64,000 bases of DNA from Mucilaginibacter sp. cycad4 (lineage in GTDB: Bacteria > Bacteroidota > Bacteroidia > Sphingobacteriales > Sphingobacteriaceae), in contig NZ_CP139559.1 of assembly GCF_034263275.1 (NCBI RefSeq), forward strand, positions 1,488,001 to 1,552,000, in the 5' to 3' direction. Positions 35,519-45,007 of this stretch are shown piece after piece (position 1 is the first letter of the stretch; every line of letters starts with the position of its first letter). The notes beneath the pieces are model-generated. The model was not told the origin of the DNA, ran no database searches, and was given only the letters and a program-made list of their open reading frames with translations. The translations under genes and the position numbers were made by a program.

Positions 35519-37129
35519 ATGCATCACCTTATTATTCAATGTACCTGCCTGCTGATAGTTATCCTTTTTGTGGTAATGCTGGCGCAGAAAATCAAAATAG
35601 CATACCCCATATTACTGGTACTTATTGGCCTGCCGCTGGGCTTTGTGCCCTTTTTTAAAGGTATTGAAATTCAGCCCGAACTCATTTTCGTTATCTTTTT
35701 ACCGCCATTGCTTTATGAAGCGGCATGGTTTACCTCCTGGAAAGATCTCTGGAAATGGCGCAGGGTGATCACCAGCTTTGCGTTTCTGATCGTGATCGTA
35801 ACTTCATGCGTAATCGCTTTTGTATCGCATAGCCTTATCCCGGGTTTTACGCTATCTATAGGTTTCCTGCTGGGCGGCATTATATCGCCTCCGGATGCGG
35901 TATCGGCAAGCAGCATCCTGAAAAATATAAAAGTGCCCAAAAGGTTCATTTCCATTGTCGAAGGCGAAAGCTTACTGAATGATGCATCAAGTTTGGTGGT
36001 ATTCAGGTTTGCGCTCGCGGCTATATTAACCGGTAAATTTGCATTTGGGGAGGCTACCCTCAGTTTTGTGCTGGTTATTGTGATGGGCATAATAGTTGGC
36101 CTGGCGGTGGGGCTTGTGTTTTACGCCATCCACAGGTGGTTGCCAACCACAACCAATATTGATATCATCCTTACATTTATTACACCATACACCATGTATA
36201 TGGTAGCCGAGGAGTTTCATTTTTCGGGCGTGCTGGCGGTGGTGAGCGGAGGGCTTTTCCTGTCGTCTCAAAGGCATGTGATATTAAGCAATACAAGCCG
36301 TTTACAGGGCGTGAATGTTTGGGAGGTAGTGGCTTTTGTGCTTAATGGTTTTGTGTTTATATTGATTGGTCTTGAGTTGCCGGTGGTGATTAAAGATCTT
36401 GGGCCCGGCGGCCTGGCCCCGGCTATTAAATACAGCCTCATCATAAGCGGCGTTTTGATAGTAACACGGTTATTGAGCACTTTTGGAGCAATGGTGTTTA
36501 CTATTTTCATCAGCAGGTATATTACCACTGCCGATCCAAACCCCGGTTGGAAAGGGCCTTTATTATTGGGCTGGACAGGGATGCGCGGTGTTGTATCGCT
36601 GGCAGCCGCGTTGAGCATCCCGGTGGCTTTGCACTCGGGTGCGCCCTTTCCCCAGCGCGATATGATCCTTTTTATCACCTTCACCGTAATCATGGTTACC
36701 CTGGTTTTGCAGGGGCTCACCCTGCCTTCGCTTATAAGGCTGCTGAAAATGCCCGATCCTGACTTTACAATTTCATTTGAGCAGCAAAAACAGCACGTAA
36801 GGAAAAAGTTATGCCATTTGGCACTGCAATTACTGGAAGATAAATATGCAGCGCACCTGGCCAATAACGATATGGTCAAGGCATTTCAGTTAAGGCTTGC
36901 CGCCGATATGGAATTACTTAAAGATTGGGAAAAGGAGGGGAGTGAGCAGCGTGCCGATGATTTTTACCATGATTACAGGATGATCATGAACGATGTACTG
37001 GGGCAACAGCGGGCATTATTGTTAACCCTCAATAAAAAAGAAAATATAAACGATGATATTATAAGGCAGCAATTAGATCTGCTTGACCTGGAAGAGGAAA
37101 AGCTCAGGCAGCATTTTGCGGTGGAGTAA
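35519..37129 (+). CDS. CPA1 family Na+/H+ antiporter
   Basis: 536 residues from the ATG at 35519; a TTG at 35504 could add five residues. About twelve membrane helices carry the CPA1 ion-binding EGESLLNDASSLVVF motif (the ND pair near residue 150). A hydrophilic C-terminal tail (about 420-536, helical, charged) follows. It exchanges cytosolic Na+ (or K+) for protons and helps pH and salt homeostasis. It is divergent from the 34866 gene and 78 bp before the dgt start. Confidence 0.95.
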   Translation: MHHLIIQCTCLLIVILFVVMLAQKIKIAYPILLVLIGLPLGFVPFFKGIEIQPELIFVIFLPPLLYEAAWFTSWKDLWKWRRVITSFAFLIVIVTSCVIAFVSHSLIPGFTLSIGFLLGGIISPPDAVSASSILKNIKVPKRFISIVEGESLLNDASSLVVFRFALAAILTGKFAFGEATLSFVLVIVMGIIVGLAVGLVFYAIHRWLPTTTNIDIILTFITPYTMYMVAEEFHFSGVLAVVSGGLFLSSQRHVILSNTSRLQGVNVWEVVAFVLNGFVFILIGLELPVVIKDLGPGGLAPAIKYSLIISGVLIVTRLLSTFGAMVFTIFISRYITTADPNPGWKGPLLLGWTGMRGVVSLAAALSIPVALHSGAPFPQRDMILFITFTVIMVTLVLQGLTLPSLIRLLKMPDPDFTISFEQQKQHVRKKLCHLALQLLEDKYAAHLANNDMVKAFQLRLAADMELLKDWEKEGSEQRADDFYHDYRMIMNDVLGQQRALLLTLNKKENINDDIIRQQLDLLDLEEEKLRQHFAVE

Positions 37130-37175
37130 TTGCCGGCATAACAAACAGGCAGGCATTTCTTTCGGCTATAATAGC

Positions 37176-37183
37176 TACTTTTG
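37176..37183 (+). promoter_or_regulatory. -7 promoter element of the dGTPase gene
   Basis: TACTTTTG fits TAnnTTTG, 24 bp before the ATG at 37208. No convincing -33 box. Confidence 0.5.
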
Positions 37184-37207
37184 CCGCTCTATACACAGAT
37201 ACTTATC

Positions 37208-38551
37208 ATGAACTGGGATACACTATTATCGGCAAAACGCTGGGGATACGAGGATAAATATATAGCTGATCATGTTGATGCACGATCCGAATTTCAGAAA
37301 GATTACGACCGGATAATTTTTTCGTCGCCCTTCAGAAGGTTGCAAAACAAAACCCAGGTATTTCCATTGCCGGGGAGTGTTTTTGTACATAACCGGCTTA
37401 CACATAGTTTGGAAGTAGCCAGCGTGGGGCGTTCCCTGGGGCGTATGCATTTCAACCGGATGTTTAAAGCAGATCCTGAGGTAGAAAAAAAATATCCGCT
37501 CATCAGCGAAATCGGTAATATGATAGCGGCTGCCTGCCTGGCCCATGATCTGGGTAACCCGGCTTTTGGCCACTCAGGCGAATCGGCCATTTCACACTAT
37601 TTTGCAGAAGGGGCCGGTAAAGAATATAAGGAAACTGTTACTGCACAGCAGTGGAAGGATCTCATCAGTTTTGAGGGTAACGCCAATGCCCTAAGGCTAT
37701 TAACACACCAGTTTGCAGGTAAGGGGAAAGGTAGCCTGGCATTAACCTATTCAACCATAGCTTCTATTGCAAAATATCCATGCTCATCTATAGCGGGGCA
37801 CGACAAGCGTGTTATATACCGAAAGAAGTATGGTTTCTTTGCTTCCGAGCAACAGGATTTTGAAAAGATTGCCAACGATTTAGGTTTGATCAGGGCAGAA
37901 GGTGATGAGCTTGTTTACAAAAGACACCCTTTAGTTTACCTGGTTGAGGCTGCTGATGATATTTGTTACAACGTTGTTGATCTGGAAGATGCTCATCGTC
38001 TTAAAATACTTTCATATGAAGAAGTGAAGGCATTGCTAATGCCTTTGTGTACTATTCCCAGAATGGAAGAGCGATTAAAAGAGTTTGACGATACTGACGC
38101 CAAAGTGGGATATTTAAGAGCAATAGCCATAAATACTTTGGTAACCCAATGTTCAAACCTGTTTTATGACAAACAGGAAGAGATCATGAATGGTGATTTT
38201 AATTCTGCGCTGATGGACGCGATTGAAGAACCTCTCCGGTCTGCCATGAAAGCTATTGAAGATGTGTCGGTCAAAAAAATCTATAACTATAGTTCTGTAG
38301 TACAGAAAGAAGTTGCGGGTTATAAAGTGATGGGTGGTTTGCTGGAAGAATTTGTTCCTGCCTATTTAAAAAATAGCTCAAAGTATCATCAAAAATTAAT
38401 CGAGTTAATTCCTAAGCAATTTTTAACCAAAGCTGATGACGATTATTCAAAGATCCAGACCATTCTTGATTTTGTTTCGGGCATGACAGATCTGTATGCG
38501 GTTGAGTTGTTCAGAAAAATCAAGGGGATCTCGTTTCCGTCGATGAGCTGA
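37208..38551 (+). CDS. dgt: Deoxyguanosinetriphosphate triphosphohydrolase
   Basis: 447 residues from ATG 37208; the frame runs upstream to TTG 37181 but that codon lies in the -7 box. The HD phosphohydrolase has HNRLTHSLEVASVGRSLGR (H61, H66) and AAACLAHDLGNPAFGHSGE (H113, D114) as metal ligands. dGTPases cleave dGTP (and often other dNTPs) to the nucleoside and triphosphate, adjusting the dNTP pool. The length fits the Dgt family. A hairpin follows 71 bp after the stop. Confidence 0.95.
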   Translation: MNWDTLLSAKRWGYEDKYIADHVDARSEFQKDYDRIIFSSPFRRLQNKTQVFPLPGSVFVHNRLTHSLEVASVGRSLGRMHFNRMFKADPEVEKKYPLISEIGNMIAAACLAHDLGNPAFGHSGESAISHYFAEGAGKEYKETVTAQQWKDLISFEGNANALRLLTHQFAGKGKGSLALTYSTIASIAKYPCSSIAGHDKRVIYRKKYGFFASEQQDFEKIANDLGLIRAEGDELVYKRHPLVYLVEAADDICYNVVDLEDAHRLKILSYEEVKALLMPLCTIPRMEERLKEFDDTDAKVGYLRAIAINTLVTQCSNLFYDKQEEIMNGDFNSALMDAIEEPLRSAMKAIEDVSVKKIYNYSSVVQKEVAGYKVMGGLLEEFVPAYLKNSSKYHQKLIELIPKQFLTKADDDYSKIQTILDFVSGMTDLYAVELFRKIKGISFPSMS

Positions 38552-38621
38552 TATACACAAATGCCTTGGCGAGGCGTTTATAATTGAATCGAATTACACG
38601 AATTAGCGATTTTTCCTGTCC

Positions 38622-38651
38622 CCTCAGGGTCTCTCGCAGAGGACCCTGAGG
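38622..38651 (+). terminator. Hairpin after dgt, inside a GAATTA-type repeat
   Basis: CCTCAGGGTC pairs perfectly with GACCCTGAGG around a 10-nt loop. It is flanked by inverted A/T-rich words of the GAATTACACGAATTA kind, giving a larger cruciform (about 38585-38697). No T run follows, so it is a repeat first and a terminator second. Confidence 0.5.
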
Positions 38652-38717
38652 TTATCCAATGGACGTAATTCGACTCAATTCGTAATAATTCGTGCAAATA
38701 ATAGTTATTATTGCCCT

Positions 38718-39617
38718 ATGCCAAAAGAGATCCAGCCCGTACAGATGCATACCATGGAGCAATTACTTGCCCCGCTTGGTATTACCAGTCAGCATAAGGG
38801 GCTGTATGTAACCTCATTTAGCCCGGGTGATATTGAGGTGCCCATTCTGCATCCGTTCCGGTCAGATCATTTCTCTTTTACACTGGTTCACGAGGGCGAT
38901 TTCTCCATTAAAGTAGGTCTTTTAGAGTATAGTGTAAAGAAGAACAATGTACTGATGATAGCGCCTAATACCGTTCGTCAGTTTCTTGATGTTTCGCCAA
39001 ACTGCAGGCTTACCTCGGTAATATTTACCTCGGCATATTTATCTGCTACCAGTATCCACACTAAAAATGTTGACGCATTTGATTTCTTGTCGTCGCAGGT
39101 TAGCCCATTGCTTGTAATTGATGAAAAATCGATGGCCCCGCTTACGTCAATCCTCGATATTCTTGAAAGCAAAATGGACATTCGTAATGATCTGGCTTTT
39201 CAGGATGAAGTTTTGTTAAACCTGTTCACCGGTTTTATATATGAAATCAGTGCGTTGTTCAAACAACAACAACAAATTGGAGAGGTAAAAGGCACCCGTA
39301 AAGAAGAATTAACATTCCGTTTTTTGAAAATTCTTCCGCATCATTTTAAAGAGGAAAGAAGCGTACAGGCCTATGCTGCCATGTTGAATATCACCCCTAA
39401 ATACCTTTCACAAACCGTAAAGGAAATAACCGGCAAAACCGCAGGCGAGTTTATTGACGAGATAGTGATGATGGAGGCTAAAGTAGCCTTGAATGATCCG
39501 GCGTTAACCGTAGCCCAGGTAGCAGCCTATCTTAACTTTGCCGACCAGTTCTTTTTTAGCAAGTTTTTCAAAAAACAATGCGGTATCAGTCCCAGTAAAT
39601 ACCGTCAAATGCCTTAA
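38718..39617 (+). CDS. AraC family transcriptional regulator
   Basis: 299 residues. A cupin-like N-terminal sensor (about 30-130, LHPFRSDHFSFTLVHEGDFS) is followed by a two-HTH AraC domain (about 200-299: YAAMLNITPKYLSQTVKEIT and FADQFFFSKFFKKQCGISPS). It most likely binds a small molecule and activates transcription. Its targets are not evident; the next co-directional gene is a TetR regulator 284 bp on. Confidence 0.93.
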   Translation: MPKEIQPVQMHTMEQLLAPLGITSQHKGLYVTSFSPGDIEVPILHPFRSDHFSFTLVHEGDFSIKVGLLEYSVKKNNVLMIAPNTVRQFLDVSPNCRLTSVIFTSAYLSATSIHTKNVDAFDFLSSQVSPLLVIDEKSMAPLTSILDILESKMDIRNDLAFQDEVLLNLFTGFIYEISALFKQQQQIGEVKGTRKEELTFRFLKILPHHFKEERSVQAYAAMLNITPKYLSQTVKEITGKTAGEFIDEIVMMEAKVALNDPALTVAQVAAYLNFADQFFFSKFFKKQCGISPSKYRQMP

Positions 39618-39776
39618 TAAACTTATAACCTCCTTGGAGGATTCTTTTCAGCCCGATCTCATTGGTTCATTAGTTACTACTCTATTCGTTATAATTTTAA
39701 TTGCAAATGAAAAGTATCGTTGCAACACTGTAATTATTATTACCATTCTATTACAATATTTTTAGTGAAAACGACT

Positions 39777-39807
39777 TTTTGACATATTGCGCCATCCTTT
39801 AAACATT
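39777..39807 (+). promoter_or_regulatory. Copy A of a shared bipartite motif before a TetR gene
   Basis: TTTTGACATATT, 9 unmatched bases, then TTTAAACATT. The identical two blocks with the same 9-base spacing recur at 46493-46523. It lies 94 bp before the TetR ATG at 39902. The rest of the 284-bp gap 39618-39901 shows nothing else clear. Confidence 0.6.
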
Positions 39808-39901
39808 CTGCAAAAACGATAATTGAGCCACTTTTGCCCTGTCATCAATTGTTGATGCAGCCGGGTGTAATAGTGTGCCCGGTTAAACGCCAGGTTTGTT
39901 T

Positions 39902-40489
39902 ATGCCGATAAGGGACACAGGTGCCGAACAATTAATTAAGGACACCGCTAAACATATTTTTTTTGCCGAGGGCCGGCTCCATGCCAATACCCAGGATATT
40001 GCCGACGCGGCTGGTGTAAGCCGCACCTTGTTAAATTACTATTTCCGCACCAAGGATGTTTTAATTGAACAGGTGTTTAAAGAAGCTATGCTTGCTTTAA
40101 CTACCCGCCTCGACGCCGTTATGGCATCCGATATGCCATTTAAAAGCAAGATTGAAAACTTTATAGAATTGTTTTTAACTGAGGCCAATAATTATCCCTA
40201 CCAGGAAACCTTCCTGATCACCGAGATCAATTCAAACATTTGTAAGTACACCAATGAGGCCGGGCCGCATCATATCAATAAGTTCATGGAGCAGATCAGC
40301 GCCGAAATGGAAGCAGGCAATATTGAACAGATGAACCCCATGCATTTTGTGCTGAACCTGTTTTCGCTGATGTCATACCCGCTTATCATGGGGCCCATAT
40401 ATAAAAAGGCTTTTAACCTGAGCAATGAAAATTATACCTGCCTCATTAACGAGCGAAAGAAGATGATCTGTAAAATGATTTTCCAGTAA
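39902..40489 (+). CDS. TetR family regulator upstream of the second RND operon
   Basis: 195 residues from ATG 39902. The N-terminal TetR HTH (about 10-60, QDIADAAGVSRTLLNYYFRT) is followed by a helical ligand-binding half. It ends 102 bp before the adaptor gene on the same strand. Local TetR regulators usually repress an adjacent efflux operon and release on binding the exported compound; that role is inferred here from position. Confidence 0.93.
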   Translation: MPIRDTGAEQLIKDTAKHIFFAEGRLHANTQDIADAAGVSRTLLNYYFRTKDVLIEQVFKEAMLALTTRLDAVMASDMPFKSKIENFIELFLTEANNYPYQETFLITEINSNICKYTNEAGPHHINKFMEQISAEMEAGNIEQMNPMHFVLNLFSLMSYPLIMGPIYKKAFNLSNENYTCLINERKKMICKMIFQ

Positions 40490-40591
40490 AAAATTTATCC
40501 GGTGATTAACGCAATTGTCAAACAAAATAATTTAACACATATCACAATGTCTTTAATATCAATTCACTCCAATAACTACAAGTTTATATTT

Positions 40592-41764
40592 ATGAAAAAT
40601 ACAGTTCAACTGCTAACCGGCTTTGGGGCCGCCTTAATTTTATTGTCGTCATGCGGCGGTAGCCAAAACCAGGGCGGTGCCATGGCTGCGGGAGCTCCCC
40701 AGCCACCGCAAAGCTACCCGGTTTTTAAGATTAGTTTACATGACGCCACGCTGAACAGCGAATACCCTGCTACACTCCAGGGGCAGCAAAATATCGAGAT
40801 CCGTCCTAAAGTTGATGGTTATGTAGATAAGATTTATATTGACGAGGGCAGCGTTGTAAAAAAGGGCCAGCTGCTTTTTAAGCTCAGCGCACCCCAATAT
40901 GCCCAGGACGTAAACACCGCGACGGCGGCTATCGCCAGTGCCGAAGCTGATGTAAGCGCTGCCCAGCTGCAGGTTAACAAGACCAGGCCGTTGGTTGAAA
41001 AAGATATCATCAGCCATTATGAGCTTGAATCGGCCGAGTATACGCTAAAAGCCCGCAAAGCCACCCTTGCCCAGGCAAAAGCCAGTTTGGCCAACGCCAA
41101 AACCAATTTAGGTTATACCGTAATAACCAGCCCGGTTGATGGCGTGGTAGGGACTATCCCTTATAAATTAGGTAGCCTCATCACCGGCTCAACTGCACAG
41201 CCTTTAACAACGGTATCCAATATCGGTAAGGTGTATGCCTACTTTGCACTGAATGAAAAGCAGCTGCTTGATTTTTCAAGAACGGTAAAGGGAAAAACCA
41301 TGAATGAAAAGCTGGCCAACACGCCCCCTGTTTCACTGGTACTACCGGATGGCAGCACTTATGCCGAAAAAGGCAAGGTGGAAACCATCAGCGGTTTAAT
41401 AAATACCGAAACCGGATCGGCAAGTTACCGGGCAGCATTCCCTAACCCTGTTGGCCTGATCCGCAGCGGCGGAAGCGCTACTATACAGATCCCCCAAGCC
41501 GTAAAAGATGCCGTGCTGATCCCTCAAAAGGCCGCTTATGAGTTGCAGGGAAAACATTTTGTTTATGTGGTTGACGGCAAAGGAGCAGTTAAAAATACCG
41601 AAGTGAGCGTTATGGACCTCACCACAGGCCAATATTATGTAGTGACTGATGGCCTTAAAGCCGGTGATGCCATTGTTATCGATGGAGCCGGCAGTTTAAA
41701 AGACGGCATGGTTATCAAACCGGAAGTACAGGAGAGTGCCGCGGTATATAAAGATCTAAAATAA
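40592..41764 (+). CDS. RND efflux periplasmic adaptor lipoprotein (second operon)
   Basis: 390 residues from the ATG at 40592, which starts the lipoprotein signal (MKNTVQLLTGFGAALILLSS then CGG); the frame extends 90 bp upstream. Adaptor domains are evident: NIEIRPKVDGYVDKIYIDEG (barrel-sandwich) and LGYTVITSPVDGVVGTIPYK. It is similar in order to the first adaptor but only moderately alike in sequence, so the two operons are not a recent duplicate. It is followed by the pump gene after 51 bp. Confidence 0.95.
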   Translation: MKNTVQLLTGFGAALILLSSCGGSQNQGGAMAAGAPQPPQSYPVFKISLHDATLNSEYPATLQGQQNIEIRPKVDGYVDKIYIDEGSVVKKGQLLFKLSAPQYAQDVNTATAAIASAEADVSAAQLQVNKTRPLVEKDIISHYELESAEYTLKARKATLAQAKASLANAKTNLGYTVITSPVDGVVGTIPYKLGSLITGSTAQPLTTVSNIGKVYAYFALNEKQLLDFSRTVKGKTMNEKLANTPPVSLVLPDGSTYAEKGKVETISGLINTETGSASYRAAFPNPVGLIRSGGSATIQIPQAVKDAVLIPQKAAYELQGKHFVYVVDGKGAVKNTEVSVMDLTTGQYYVVTDGLKAGDAIVIDGAGSLKDGMVIKPEVQESAAVYKDLK

Positions 41765-41815
41765 TTTTCACAACACCGGCCGGATTCCTTTTCATCCGGC
41801 ACCAACATAAACAAT

Positions 41816-44800
41816 ATGTTACGTACATTCATTGAAAGACCAGTATTATCTACCGTAATATCGGTAATTATAGTCATACTGGGTATCCTGGGCCTTACAA
41901 CCTTGCCCATATCAGAATACCCCGATATAGCACCGCCTACAGTGCAGGTATCCGCATCATACCAGGGCGCAAACGCCGAAGTGGTAATGAAAAGTGTTAT
42001 CGTACCGCTCGAAGAGCAAATTAACGGTGTGGAGAACATGACTTACATGACCTCTACTGCAAGTAATGACGGCAGCGCTGTTATCACTGTTTATTTTAAA
42101 CAAGGCACCGATCCCGACCTGGCGGCAGTAAACGTGCAGAACAGGGTATCAAAAGCCACCAGTCTGCTTCCTGCCGAGGTTACCAGGGCGGGTGTTACCA
42201 CCAGTAAACGTCAAAGCAGCATGGTGATGGTATTTTCCCTGTCGAGCGATAATAAAAGCTACGACGAGAAATTTTTGCAAAACTATGCCAATATTAACGT
42301 GCTGCCGCAGATCAAGCGTATCAGTGGTGTAGGTGATGCCTCCTCATTTGGCATACAGGATTACTCCATGCGTATTTGGTTAAAGCCCGATGTAATGGCT
42401 ACGTACGGCCTTGTGCCCGATGACGTGAACAGCGCCCTGGCCGAGCAAAATATTGAGGCTGCGCCGGGTAAAGTAGGAGAGAACGATAACCAGTCGTTCC
42501 AGTATGTATTAAAGTACAAAGGCAGGCTTACCAGTGTGCCCGAGTTTGAAAATATTGTGATCCGCTCATCAACCAAGGGGCAGCTGTTGCGCCTGAAAGA
42601 TATAGCGAGGGTTGAGCTTGGCGCGCAAAGTTACGCCAATGCTACTACCATGAATGGCAAACCTGCAGTAGCTATAGCCATTTATCAAACCGCAGGTTCA
42701 AACGCGCACGAGTTAATTAAAAACTGCGAGCAGACTATTGAGGCCGCTTCAAAAACGTTCCCTGCGGGTATTAGCTATACATCCCTTTTTAGTGTTAATG
42801 ACTTTTTAGATACCTCGATAGAAAAAGTTGTACACACCCTGATCGAAGCCTTTGTACTGGTGTTTATCGTAGTGTTTGTATTCCTTCAGGATTTCCGTTC
42901 TACGCTGATCCCGGCTATTGCGGTACCTGTGGCTATTGTAGGTACTTTTTTCTTTCTGCAACTATTTGGCTTTACCATTAACCTGCTCACCCTGTTTGCT
43001 ATGGTGCTGGCCATTGGTATAGTGGTGGATGATGCTATTGTGGTGGTTGAGGCCGTGCACGCCAAGCTCGATCATGGGGCTAAATCGGCAAAAGCGGCTA
43101 CAATCAGCGCCATGAATGATATCAGCGGGGCTATCGTATCCATCACTTTGGTAATGGCTGCTGTGTTTATCCCGGTTACGTTCATTACCGGTTCAACCGG
43201 GGTGTTTTATAAACAGTTTGGTTTAACGCTTGCTGTCGCGATATTTATATCAGCAGTAAACGCTTTAACATTAAGCCCTGCATTGTGCGCGCTGTTATTG
43301 AAACCGCATCCCGAAGGCGAGCATCATAAAACAGGCCTTTTACAAAGATTTTATACAGCCTTTAATACCAGCTTTGATACAATTACCCGCAAGTACAAAA
43401 AATCTGTAAGCTTTCTTGCGGCCAAAAAATGGCTCGCCATTGCCGGCATTGCAGTTTTTGGGTTGATATTCTGGTTCCTGCTAAAAACAACACCATCAGG
43501 CTTTGTGCCTAATGAAGATCAGGGTTTTATTATTGGCGATATCTCATTACCGCCTGCTGCATCATTGGAGCGTACAACCGAAGTTATCGATAAGGTATCA
43601 GGCATGGTAAGGTCTTTGCCCGAAGTGGAATCGACTATCAGGGTTGCCGGCCAGGGTATACTGAGCGGCGCAGGCGGTTCATACGGCTTAATCATGGTTA
43701 AGCTTAAACCCTGGGACAAACGTACAGCCAAAGGATCAGACGTAAATAGCGTTATCGGTAAGCTATTTGGCATGACCGCCGGGATTAAAGGTGCTACCGT
43801 CCTGTTTTTTGCTCCGCCAACCTTACAGGGCTTTGGTAACAGCAGCGGTTTCGAGTTCCAGGTGCAGGATAAAACAGGAGGCGATATTGTGAAATTTGCC
43901 GAAATAAACGGCAAGTTCCTGGGCGCATTAAACCAGCGTCCGGAAATTCAATACGCGTCGACGTTTTTTAACACCAACTTCCCACAGTTTTTGGTTGATG
44001 TTAACGTAGCCAAATGTAAGGATGCCGGTATAACCGTAAACTCGGTGTTAAGCGCTTTACAGGGATATTTTGGTGGTGTTTATGCCTCTAATTTTAATGA
44101 GTTTGGCAAGCAATACCGTGTAATGATCCAGGCAGATGCAGCTTACAGGGGTACCACAGGCAGCCTGAACAACATGTATGTACGTAATGCCAATAATACG
44201 ATGGCCCCTATATCTGAGTTTGTTACGCTGAAAAAAGTATATGGCCCTGAATCAATTAACCGTTTTAACCTGTTTACTTCTATTTCGGTAAACGGCGCTC
44301 CGAAACCGGGCTTCAGTACGGGCGATGCCATTAAAGCCATACAGGAAGTAGGTGCAAAAACATTGCCTGCCGGTTATGGGTTTGAGTTTTCGGGCCTTAC
44401 CCGCGAGGAGATTGCCAGTGGCAGCCAAACCATTTTTATTTTCCTGCTGTGCCTGGTGTTTGTGTACTTCTTGTTGAGTGCACAGTACGAGAGCTATATT
44501 CTGCCATTTGCAGTATTACTGTCACTGCCCATAGGTTTGGCCGGTGCATTCATATTCGCTAAGATCTTCGGTATTCAAAACAATATTTATTTGCAGATCA
44601 CCCTCATTATGCTCATCGGCCTGTTAGCCAAAAATGCTATCCTGATAGTTGAATTTGCGGTAGCCCGCAGGCGAAACGGCGAAAGCATTGTGCAGGCCGC
44701 TATTGATGGTTCGGTTGCCCGTTTAAGGCCAATTTTAATGACATCCTTCGCATTTATACTGGGGTTAGTCCCGCTAATGATTGCATCAGGAGCAGGTGCC

Positions 44801-44971
44801 GAAGGTAACCGATCTATAGGTACAGGTGCTGTAGGCGGGATGCTGATCGGTACCATATTCGGTGTGTTTGTGATCCCGGTGCTGTTCATCATCTTCCAGT
44901 CACTTCAGGAACGGATAAGCGGTAAACCTGCGGATAAAGAAATAGAAATTGAAACCGAAACGGTAGCCTGA
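41816..44971 (+). CDS. RND multidrug efflux pump, HAE1 family (second operon)
   Basis: 1051 residues, AcrB-type. TM4 has AIGIVVDDAIVVVEAVH with both relay aspartates intact (D405, D406), unlike the first pump. TM10 carries GLLAKNAILIVEFA. The two periplasmic loops with the porter pockets are present. It exports lipophilic compounds with the adaptor upstream and outer-membrane factor downstream. Confidence 0.96.
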   Translation: MLRTFIERPVLSTVISVIIVILGILGLTTLPISEYPDIAPPTVQVSASYQGANAEVVMKSVIVPLEEQINGVENMTYMTSTASNDGSAVITVYFKQGTDPDLAAVNVQNRVSKATSLLPAEVTRAGVTTSKRQSSMVMVFSLSSDNKSYDEKFLQNYANINVLPQIKRISGVGDASSFGIQDYSMRIWLKPDVMATYGLVPDDVNSALAEQNIEAAPGKVGENDNQSFQYVLKYKGRLTSVPEFENIVIRSSTKGQLLRLKDIARVELGAQSYANATTMNGKPAVAIAIYQTAGSNAHELIKNCEQTIEAASKTFPAGISYTSLFSVNDFLDTSIEKVVHTLIEAFVLVFIVVFVFLQDFRSTLIPAIAVPVAIVGTFFFLQLFGFTINLLTLFAMVLAIGIVVDDAIVVVEAVHAKLDHGAKSAKAATISAMNDISGAIVSITLVMAAVFIPVTFITGSTGVFYKQFGLTLAVAIFISAVNALTLSPALCALLLKPHPEGEHHKTGLLQRFYTAFNTSFDTITRKYKKSVSFLAAKKWLAIAGIAVFGLIFWFLLKTTPSGFVPNEDQGFIIGDISLPPAASLERTTEVIDKVSGMVRSLPEVESTIRVAGQGILSGAGGSYGLIMVKLKPWDKRTAKGSDVNSVIGKLFGMTAGIKGATVLFFAPPTLQGFGNSSGFEFQVQDKTGGDIVKFAEINGKFLGALNQRPEIQYASTFFNTNFPQFLVDVNVAKCKDAGITVNSVLSALQGYFGGVYASNFNEFGKQYRVMIQADAAYRGTTGSLNNMYVRNANNTMAPISEFVTLKKVYGPESINRFNLFTSISVNGAPKPGFSTGDAIKAIQEVGAKTLPAGYGFEFSGLTREEIASGSQTIFIFLLCLVFVYFLLSAQYESYILPFAVLLSLPIGLAGAFIFAKIFGIQNNIYLQITLIMLIGLLAKNAILIVEFAVARRRNGESIVQAAIDGSVARLRPILMTSFAFILGLVPLMIASGAGAEGNRSIGTGAVGGMLIGTIFGVFVIPVLFIIFQSLQERISGKPADKEIEIETETVA

Positions 44972-45007
44972 GAGCAAAACTTTTAAGAACAATAAACAAG
45001 CAAAAAA

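Noticed and set aside
36268..36879. A 203-codon minus-strand ORF opposite the antiporter
   Set aside because: It is antisense to membrane helices and shows no domain; low-complexity Ser/Thr content is typical of a shadow frame.
38585..38697. GAATTACACGAATTA-like words after dgt as a promoter region
   Set aside because: The words are inverted copies around a hairpin, so they read as a repeat; no clear -7 element matches the AraC start.
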